This document shows positions 57,344 through 64,000 of a stretch of 64,000 nt of DNA, one piece after another. Source of the DNA: Brevundimonas abyssalis TAR-001 (GTDB taxonomy: Bacteria > Pseudomonadota > Alphaproteobacteria > Caulobacterales > Caulobacteraceae); the NCBI RefSeq assembly GCF_000466985.1, contig NZ_BATC01000006.1, forward strand, positions 26,808 through 90,807. The letters are read 5' to 3'. Made by a program: the position numbers and the translations under genes. The notes under the pieces are model-generated. The model was not told the DNA's origin. It worked only from the letters and a program-made list of their open reading frames with translations, and did no database searches. Within the stretch, counting starts at the first letter, position 1. Every line of letters begins with the position of its first letter.

Positions 57344-58240
57344 ATGGATCGCAGAATGGTTCTGGCGGGCGGGGCGGCCCTTGTACTTTCCGGCTGCGCC
57401 ACCGGCTCGGTGGGTCAGGAGGCCGAGGCGCCCTTCGACGGCGCGCGCATCATGGTCTGGACCTCGGGTCAGGGCCGCGATCTGGTGCTGATCCCCGGTC
57501 TGAGCTCGCATCCGGAGATCTGGGATGATCTGGTGGCGCGTCTCGGCGCCGGCTACCGGGTGCACCGGGTCCATGTGCGCGGTTTCGCCGGACTGGACGC
57601 GGGCGACAACGCCTCGGGCCCCGTGGCCGCCCCGGTGGCCGAGGAAATCGCCGAATACCTGGCTTTCAACGACATCACATCCGCACCGGTGATCGGCCAC
57701 TCCATGGGCGGCACCATCGGCCTGATGCTGGCGGCCCGTCATCCGGCGCTGGTCGAGCGGCTGATGGTGGTGGATCAGGTGCCCTTCATGGGCGTGTTCT
57801 ACGGGCCCGCAGGGACGACCGCGGAGAGCGTCCGCCCCGTCGCTGACATGACCCGCGACCGCATGGCCTCGGCCGATGACGCGGGCTGGGCCGCCGGCGC
57901 GCAGGCCGCCATCGCGGGCATGGTCCTGACCGAGTCCGGCCGCGCCGGTCCGGTCCGCCATGCGGTCGAGACCGACCGCCGCGTCGCCGCCAACGCCATG
58001 CACGAGTTGATCACCACCGATCTGACCGGCGAGCTGGGCCGCATCACCGCCCCCACGACCGTGCTCTACGTCAACGGGCCCAACATCCCCCTGAGCGACG
58101 CCCAGCTGGATGGCGTGTTCCAGGCCGTCTACGCCCCGCTTTCCGGCGTCGCCCTGAAACGAATCCCCGACAGCGCCCATTTCATCATGATCGACCAGCC
58201 GGACGTATTCGAGGCTGAGGTCCGCGCCTTCCTCGACTGA
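57344..58240 (+). CDS. Alpha/beta hydrolase, secreted lipoprotein-type
   Basis: 298 residues from the ATG at 57344. Signal with lipobox LSGC (Cys 18). Nucleophile elbow GHSMGGTIG and a late His (DSAHFIMIDQPD) complete a hydrolase triad. LVLIPGLSSHPEIWDDLV forms the oxyanion loop. Envelope-located esterase/hydrolase of unknown substrate; immediately upstream of the beta-oxidation operon. Confidence 0.83.
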   Translation: MDRRMVLAGGAALVLSGCATGSVGQEAEAPFDGARIMVWTSGQGRDLVLIPGLSSHPEIWDDLVARLGAGYRVHRVHVRGFAGLDAGDNASGPVAAPVAEEIAEYLAFNDITSAPVIGHSMGGTIGLMLAARHPALVERLMVVDQVPFMGVFYGPAGTTAESVRPVADMTRDRMASADDAGWAAGAQAAIAGMVLTESGRAGPVRHAVETDRRVAANAMHELITTDLTGELGRITAPTTVLYVNGPNIPLSDAQLDGVFQAVYAPLSGVALKRIPDSAHFIMIDQPDVFEAEVRAFLD

Positions 58241-58261
58241 GCGAAAAAAAGTCGTAAGTTG

Positions 58262-58277
58262 ACGTTGACGTAAACGT
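58262..58277. promoter_or_regulatory. Palindromic operator candidate upstream of the beta-oxidation genes
   Basis: ACGTTGACGTAAACGT is a 16-bp palindrome with a single mismatched pair, 53 bp before the thiolase start. It resembles the sites of LiuR/FadR-type regulators of acyl-CoA catabolism (inference). Confidence 0.55.
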
Positions 58278-58329
58278 AGCATTTCGTCGGCAAACGCGCT
58301 AAGGAAGCGTCCTCAAAGGAGACGCACCC

Positions 58330-59534
58330 ATGGCCGACGCCTACATCTTCGACGCCGTGCGCACCCCGCGCGGCAAGGGCAAGAAGGACGGATCCCTTCA
58401 CGAGATCACCGCCCTGTCCCTCGCATCTCAGGTTCTGGAGGCGTTGCGCGACCGCAACGATCTGGACACCTCGCAGGTGGATGACGTGATCCTGGGCTGT
58501 GTGGCCCCGGTGGGCGAGCAGGGCGCCGACATCGCCCGCACCGCCGTGCTGACCGCCGGCTGGTCGCAGCTGACCGCCGCGTCCAGATCAACCGCTTCTG
58601 CGCCTCGGGCCTGGAAGCCGTGAACATGGCCGCCGCCAAGGTGGCCTCCGGCGAGGCCCGCATGGCCGTGGGCGGCGGGGTCGAGGCCATGAGCCGGGTG
58701 CCCATGGGCTCCGACGGCGGGGCCTGGCCCATCGACCCGTCCAGCGCCATCGCCACCTATTTCGTTCCCCAGGGCGTGTCGGCCGACATGATCGCGTCCA
58801 AGTACGGCTTCAGCCGCGACGACGTGGACGCCTATTCGGTTGAGAGCCACAAGCGCGCCGCCGCCAGCTGGGCCGACGGCCGCTTCAGGAAGTCGGTGGT
58901 GCCGGTGAAGGACCAGCTTGGCCTCACCATCCTCGACCACGACGAGACCGTGCGTCCCAAGACCGACATGCAGGTCCTCGGCGGGCTGAACCCCTCGTTC
59001 CAGATGATGGGCGAGATGGCCTTCGACGCCGTGATCAACCAGCGCTACCCCGAGGTGGAGCGCGTCAATCACGTGCACACCCCGGGCAACTCCTCGGGCA
59101 TCGTCGACGGTTCGGCCGGGGTGCTGATCGGCACCCTCGAGGCGGGCAAGGCGCTCGGCCTCAAGCCCCGTGCGAAGATCCGCGGCGCCGCCTCCATCGG
59201 TTCGGAACCCTCCATCATGCTGACGGGCCCCGAGCCCGTGACCCGCAAGCTGCTGGCCCGCCTGGGCATGGAGGCCGGCGACATCGATCTCTATGAGCTG
59301 AACGAGGCCTTCGCCGCGGTGGTCCTGCGCTACATGCAGGCCCTGAACATCCCCCACGACAAGATCAACGTGAACGGCGGCGCCATCGCCATGGGCCACC
59401 CCCTGGGGGCCACCGGCGCCATGATCCTGGGCACCGCGCTGGACGAGCTGGAGCGCTCGGACAAGACCACCGCCCTGGCCACCCTGTGCATCGGCGGCGG
59501 CATGGGCACCGCCACCGTCATCGAACGCGTCTGA
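58330..59534 (+). CDS. fadA: Acetyl-CoA C-acyltransferase / thiolase (split by an apparent 1-base deletion)
   Basis: Frame 1: [24 protein letters not shown]. At about 58578 the frame slips (GACCGCCGCGTCCAG where one more base restores [10 protein letters not shown]), and the second frame continues [20 protein letters not shown] with the nucleophilic Cys, then [16 protein letters not shown] and [10 protein letters not shown]. Length is 1205 nt, one base short; about 401 aa. It cleaves 3-ketoacyl-CoA in beta-oxidation and is coupled with the fadJ-type gene 18 bp downstream. Confidence 0.9.
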
Positions 59535-59552
59535 TCCGAAGGAGAAGCACCC

Positions 59553-61723
59553 ATGGAAAACTTCAAGATCGAGATCGACGGCGACGGCATCGCCACGGTG
59601 ACCTTCGACGTGCCGGGCCGCTCCATGAACACCCTGACCTCGGGCGTCATGAAGGAGATCCCCGAGTGGGTCGAACAGGTGAAGGGCGACGACGCCATCA
59701 AGGGCGTGGTCCTGACCTCCGGCAAGCCTCGGGCTTCTGCGCCGGGGCGGATCTGGGCGACATGGCCGGCGGCATGCTGGGCGGCTCGGACCTGCAGGCG
59801 GCCTATGACGCCGGCTGGCGTCTGAACGGCGCCCTGCGGGCGCTGGAGACCTGCGGCAAGCCGGTGGCTGCGGCCATCAACGGCCTGGCCCTGGGCGGCG
59901 GCCTCGAACTCACCCTCGCCTGCCACTACCGCGTGGTCGGCGACAATTCGAAGATTCAGCTGGGCCTCCCCGAGATCAAGGTGGGTCTGTTCCCCGGCGG
60001 CGGCGGCACCCAGCGCCTGCCGCGCCTGATCGGCGTTCAGGCCGCCCTCATGCAGATGTCCGAGGGCAAGAGCTGGCGTCCCAAGGACGCCCTGTCCGCC
60101 GGCGTCGTCCACGAGGTGGTCGAGCCCGGCAAGGAAGTCGAGGCGGCCAAGGCCTGGATCAAGGGCGGCGGCAAGGCCGTCCAGCCCTGGGACGAGAAGA
60201 GCTTCAAGCTGCCCGGGGGCGGTCCCTATCACCCCGCAGGCTCGCAGGTCTTCATCATGGGCAACGCCATGCTGAGGAAGCAGTCCTACGGCAACTATCC
60301 GGCCGTCACCAACATGATGAAGGCCGTCTATGAGGGCGTTCAGCTGCCCATGGACGCGGCCCTGCGGGTCGAGACCCGCTACTTCATCAAGACCCTGATG
60401 ACGCCGCAGGCCCAGGGCATGATCCGGTCGCTGTTCCTGTCCAAGCAGGAACTGGACAAGGGCGCCCTGCGCCCGGCCGACGTGCCCAAGTCCGACCCGA
60501 AGAAGGTGGCCGTTCTGGGCGCCGGCATGATGGGGGCGGGCATCGCCTATGTGCAGGCCATGGCCGGCATCGAGACCATCCTGATCGACGTCAGCCAGGA
60601 AGGCGCCGACAAGGGCAAGTCCTACGCCGAGGACATCCTGAAGAAGCGCGTCTCGCGCGGTCAGATGACCCAGGACAAGGCCGACGCCGTCCTGGCCCTG
60701 ATCACCCCGACCACCGACTACGAGCTGATCAAGGGTTCCGACCTGGTGGTCGAGGCCGTGTTCGAAAGCCGCGACCTGAAGGCCGAGGTGACGAAGAAGG
60801 CCGAGGCGCAGCTGGCTCCGGGCGCCGTGTTCGGCTCCAACACCTCGACCCTGCCCATCACGGGTCTGGCCGAGGCCAGCGTCCGGCCCGAGGACTTCAT
60901 CGGCATCCACTTCTTCTCGCCCGTCGACAAGATGATGCTGGTGGAGATCATCCTTGGCGAGAAGACGGGGAAGGCGGCCATCGCCAAGTCCCTCGACTAT
61001 GTGATGAAGATCAGGAAGACCCCGATCGTCGTCAACGACGGGCGCGGCTTCTACACCTCGCGCTGCTTCGGCACCTATGTGGCCGAAGGTCTGGCCATGC
61101 TGGAGGAAGGCTACGCTCCGGCCATGATCGACAACATCGGTCGCGCCACCGGCATGCCGCGCGGCCCGCTGGAGATGCACGACGACGTGGCCCTGGACCT
61201 GTCGGTCAAGATCACGAAGCAGACGAAGGCCGATCTGGGCGACAAGTTCACGCCGCAGCCGGGCATGGAGATCGTCGAGAAGATGGTCGAGGAGCTGGGA
61301 CGCTACGGCCGCAAGAACGGCAAGGGCTTCTATGACTATGACAGCAAGCCCAAGACGCTCTGGAAGGGCCTGTCGGAGCTGGCGCCGGTGACGATCGCCG
61401 AGTCCACGCCCGAGCTGGTCGAGGACCAGAAGCGCCGCCTGCTCTATCGCCAGGCGGTGGAGGTGGCCCGTTGCTGGGAAGAGGGCGTCATCGACGACCC
61501 GCGCGAGGCCGACGTGGGCGCCATCCTGGCCTGGGGCTTCGCGCCCTGGACCGGCGGCCCGATCACCATGATCGACCAGATCGGCCTGAAGGCCTTCGTG
61601 GAGCAGGCGGACAAGTACGCCGCGCAATACGGCGAGCGGTTCACCCCGCCCCAACTTCTGCGCGACATGGCGGCCAAGGGCGAGACCTTCTACGGCAAGT
61701 TCGCGGGCAAGAAGGCGGCCTGA
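59553..61723 (+). CDS. fadJ: Multifunctional 3-hydroxyacyl-CoA dehydrogenase / enoyl-CoA hydratase FadJ-type (split by an apparent 1-base deletion)
   Basis: Frame 1 begins [19 protein letters not shown]. Near 59727 the frame slips (GGCAAGCCTCGGG for GGCAAGGCCTCGGG), and the second frame continues [13 protein letters not shown] (hydratase), [22 protein letters not shown], then the NAD-binding [16 protein letters not shown] and [16 protein letters not shown] of the dehydrogenase half. Length is 2171 nt, one base short; about 723 aa. It performs hydration and dehydrogenation in beta-oxidation. Confidence 0.92.
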
Positions 61724-61755
61724 CCGTCCTCTGAGCATTGAAGCGGATGCGTGAC

Positions 61756-61784
61756 GGGCGCGTCGGGAGAACCCCGGCGCGCCC
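61756..61784 (+). terminator. Stem-loop after fadJ
   Basis: GGGCGCGTCGGG / CCCGGCGCGCCC with one G-T pair, forming 12 bp; no T-run follows. Confidence 0.5.
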
Positions 61785-61800
61785 GGTGCGTTAGGGGGCG

Positions 61801-62985
61801 ATGGGAAAATCACCGACCGAAGCCGCGCCCGAGAAGGCCTCTGAACAGCGCGCCGATGACGGCCGTCTGCTGCGCCAGACCGTGCTGGTCGCGGGCGTCG
61901 TCGTCACGGCCCTCCTGATCTGGCAGCTCAGCCACATCCTGCTGCTGGTGTTCGGCGCCATTCTGCTGGCCCTGATCCTCAGCACCGCCGCCGAGCCGTT
62001 CGAACGGTACGCCAAACTGCCGCCCCGCCCCGCCGTGCTCGCGGCCCTGGCGTCGATCGTGGCGCTGATGACCCTGGGCGGCTGGATTTTCGGGCGCGAG
62101 ATTTCCAGCCAGGCGTCTGATCTCGCCACGCGTCTCCCCCAGGCCTGGGATGCGGCGCGCGGCCAGCTGGCGACCCTGCCGTTCGGACCCGAGGTGGTGG
62201 AGCGGCTGGACAGCCTGATTGACCGGATGGGCGAAGGCGGCGGCGAAGACACCGCCCGACAGCTCGAGCCGGATGACAGCGCTCCGGGCGTCGCCCCTGC
62301 GCCGCCAGCCACCGACGGGAGCCTGCTGTCCGGTGAGGTCTTCTCCAGTCTCGGCGCCTTCGCCGGACTGATCGCCGGCGTGATCGCGGAACTGATTCTG
62401 GTCATCTTCGCCGGCATTTTCCTGGCCCTCAACCCCCGAAGCTACAGGGCCGGGGTGGTGCGGTTGTTCAAGAAGCGCAGCGCCTCCACCGCCGACATGG
62501 TCGGCAAGGCGTTCGACGTTTCGGGACTCGGTCTTCGGCGCTGGCTGCTGGGCCAGCTGGCGGCCATGGCGCTGGTGGGCGTGATCACGGGCCTGGGCGC
62601 CTGGGCCATCGGCCTGCCCTCGCCTCTGGCGCTGGGCATGATCGCAGGCGCGCTGGAGTTCGTGCCCATCGTCGGCCCGGTGGCGGCCACCATCCCCGCG
62701 CTCCTGCTGGCGGCCACGATGGGGCCCGAGATGATGCTGTGGACACTGCTGCTCTACGTCGGCATCCAGCAGCTGGAAGGCAATCTGATCATGCCCCTGG
62801 TGCAGAAGCGCATGGTGTCCCTGCCGCCGGTGATCGCCCTGTTCTCCATCCTGATCTTCGCCGCCCTGTTCGGGCCTCTCGGCGTGCTGCTGGCCACGCC
62901 ATTGGCGGTGCTGGTTTTCGTGCTGATCAAGGGCGTTTATCTGGACGAACCGATCAGCGAGAAGGATGCTGCACCCTCCGATTGA
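61801..62985 (+). CDS. AI-2E family transporter / PerM-like permease
   Basis: 394 residues with about seven to eight hydrophobic segments. The C-terminal [31 protein letters not shown] and [53 protein letters not shown] are the AI-2E_transporter family core. The soluble middle part is acidic. Substrate is unproven; the family name reflects early annotation only. Confidence 0.9.
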   Translation: MGKSPTEAAPEKASEQRADDGRLLRQTVLVAGVVVTALLIWQLSHILLLVFGAILLALILSTAAEPFERYAKLPPRPAVLAALASIVALMTLGGWIFGREISSQASDLATRLPQAWDAARGQLATLPFGPEVVERLDSLIDRMGEGGGEDTARQLEPDDSAPGVAPAPPATDGSLLSGEVFSSLGAFAGLIAGVIAELILVIFAGIFLALNPRSYRAGVVRLFKKRSASTADMVGKAFDVSGLGLRRWLLGQLAAMALVGVITGLGAWAIGLPSPLALGMIAGALEFVPIVGPVAATIPALLLAATMGPEMMLWTLLLYVGIQQLEGNLIMPLVQKRMVSLPPVIALFSILIFAALFGPLGVLLATPLAVLVFVLIKGVYLDEPISEKDAAPSD

Positions 62986-62998
62986 CGAGGAGCACCCC

Positions 62999-63964
62999 AT
63001 GGACCGCCGCCTGATCGCCACCGACGGCCTGAACCAGTCCGTTCTTGAGGCGGGCGAGGGGCCGCTGGTGCTGCTGGTCCATGGGTTTCCGGAGCTGGCC
63101 ATCAGCTGGCGCGCCCAGATCGACGCCCTGGCCGAGGCCGGCTATCGCGCCGTCGCGCCGGACATGCGCGGCTATGGCGCGACCGACCGGCCTGCGAGGA
63201 CCGAAGACCACTCCATCCTGCATCTGGTGGGCGACATGGTGGGTCTGGTGCGGGCGCTGGGCGAGCGGTCGTGTGTGGTGATCGGCCATGACTGGGGGGC
63301 GTCCGTGGCCTGGCACTGCGCCCTGATGCGGCCCGATCTGTTCACCGCCGTGGCCGGGCTGTCGGTGCCGTTCCAGCCACGCCGGGCGAAGGGCCCGCCC
63401 ATCGCCGCCATGCGCGCCATCGCCGCCCGGGCCGGGACCGACGACCTCTACATCACCCGGTTCCAGGACGCGGACGCCCATGCGCCGTTCGAGGCCGATC
63501 CCGAAACGGCCCTGAGGAAGATGTTCTGGGCCTATGACGGCGCCACCCCCGCCGATCAGCGCCACACCGGTTTTCTGAAGCCGGGCCAGTCCATGATTGA
63601 CGGCGTCAGCGACGGGGCGACCCGGCCGCCGTGGATGAGCGGCGACCACTTCGCCGAGTATGTGGCGGCGTTCCGCGCGGGCGGGTTCAGGGGGCCGCTG
63701 GACTGGTACCGCTGCATGGACCTGAACTGGTCCCTGACCGCCTGGCTTCAGGACCGCACCATCGACGTCCCGTCCCTGTTCATGATCGGCGAGAACGACC
63801 CCGTGCGCCACTACGCCGGGCGCCATGAGAAGGCGCAGGCGGACTGGCTGACCGACCTGCGCGGCATGATCGAGATTCCCGGCGCCGGCCACTGGCTGCA
63901 GCAGGAGCGGCCCGAGGCGGTCAACGCGGCCCTGCTGGATTTTCTGGCAGGCGTTCGCGGCTGA
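62999..63964 (+). CDS. Epoxide hydrolase / alpha/beta hydrolase
   Basis: 321 residues from the ATG at 62999 with GAGGAG upstream. HGFPELAISWRAQIDALAEAGYRAVAPDMRGYG is the typical HGxP and oxyanion region, and GHDWGASVAW carries Asp as nucleophile, the epoxide-hydrolase/haloalkane-dehalogenase mark. GENDPVRHYAG and GAGHWLQQERPEAVNAAL supply the acid and His. Soluble. Specific substrate unknown. Confidence 0.9.
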   Translation: MDRRLIATDGLNQSVLEAGEGPLVLLVHGFPELAISWRAQIDALAEAGYRAVAPDMRGYGATDRPARTEDHSILHLVGDMVGLVRALGERSCVVIGHDWGASVAWHCALMRPDLFTAVAGLSVPFQPRRAKGPPIAAMRAIAARAGTDDLYITRFQDADAHAPFEADPETALRKMFWAYDGATPADQRHTGFLKPGQSMIDGVSDGATRPPWMSGDHFAEYVAAFRAGGFRGPLDWYRCMDLNWSLTAWLQDRTIDVPSLFMIGENDPVRHYAGRHEKAQADWLTDLRGMIEIPGAGHWLQQERPEAVNAALLDFLAGVRG

Positions 63965-64000
63965 GCCCCGGACAGGCTGAAGCGCCCGTCGGTGCGGGTT
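63965..64000. other. Window end, non-coding or unresolved
   Basis: 36 bp after the epoxide hydrolase stop; too short to interpret. Confidence 0.3.

Overview
The window looks like a chromosomal segment of a high-GC alphaproteobacterium of the family Caulobacteraceae, most likely Brevundimonas or a close relative. The reasons are the Caulobacter-style TonB-dependent receptor, the ChvI-ChvG-HprK-EIIA-HPr gene order, the mutS-glnD-murJ-trpS order, and a G+C content of roughly two thirds. This placement is inference from gene content. No prophage, insertion sequence, CRISPR array or replication origin was seen.

Layout. 1-8031: catabolism of unsaturated uronates / 2-keto-3-deoxygluconate, with a hydratase (cut by the window edge), LacI regulator, DhuI-type isomerase, KduD dehydrogenase, TonB receptor and KdgK kinase. 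Copies of the palindrome TGACACCGGTGTCA lie in the control regions. 8177-13471: a MarR regulator divergent from the asnO-ngg-M42 peptidase operon for the osmolyte N-acetylglutaminylglutamine amide. 13528-18315: a small membrane protein, a BaiN-type flavoprotein, a methyltransferase-like protein, a zinc-ribbon protein and two unrecognised genes. 18508-22099: chvI, chvG, hprK, EIIA-Man and HPr, followed by an opposing tRNA-Ala(CGC). 22380-25888: yggT, yggU and two exported amidohydrolases, the second without the usual metal motif. 26062-33005: a globin-coupled chemoreceptor, bioB, an SDR plus phhB pair, ubiE, ubiB and small secreted proteins.

33105-33839 is an AT-richer DUF3800 gene in a high-GC neighbourhood, probably acquired by transfer. 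34059-46411 holds lpxO, lipoproteins, arfB, ahcY, a diacylglycerol-kinase-like gene with a metallophosphatase, stress-type membrane proteins, a FAH-family hydrolase, maiA, a degenerate aldo/keto reductase and btuB; a cobalamin riboswitch lies upstream of btuB. 46815-56042: a JmjC/cupin protein, then mutS, glnD, murJ and trpS. 56176-63964: a Rieske oxygenase, two alpha/beta hydrolases, a thiolase plus FadJ beta-oxidation operon behind an operator-like palindrome, and an AI-2E-type permease.

A striking technical feature is that ten genes, several of them core genes (mutS, glnD, ubiE, ptsH), are each split by the apparent loss of exactly one base. The uniform pattern points to consensus errors in the assembly rather than ten real pseudogenes, so these genes are annotated here as single loci.
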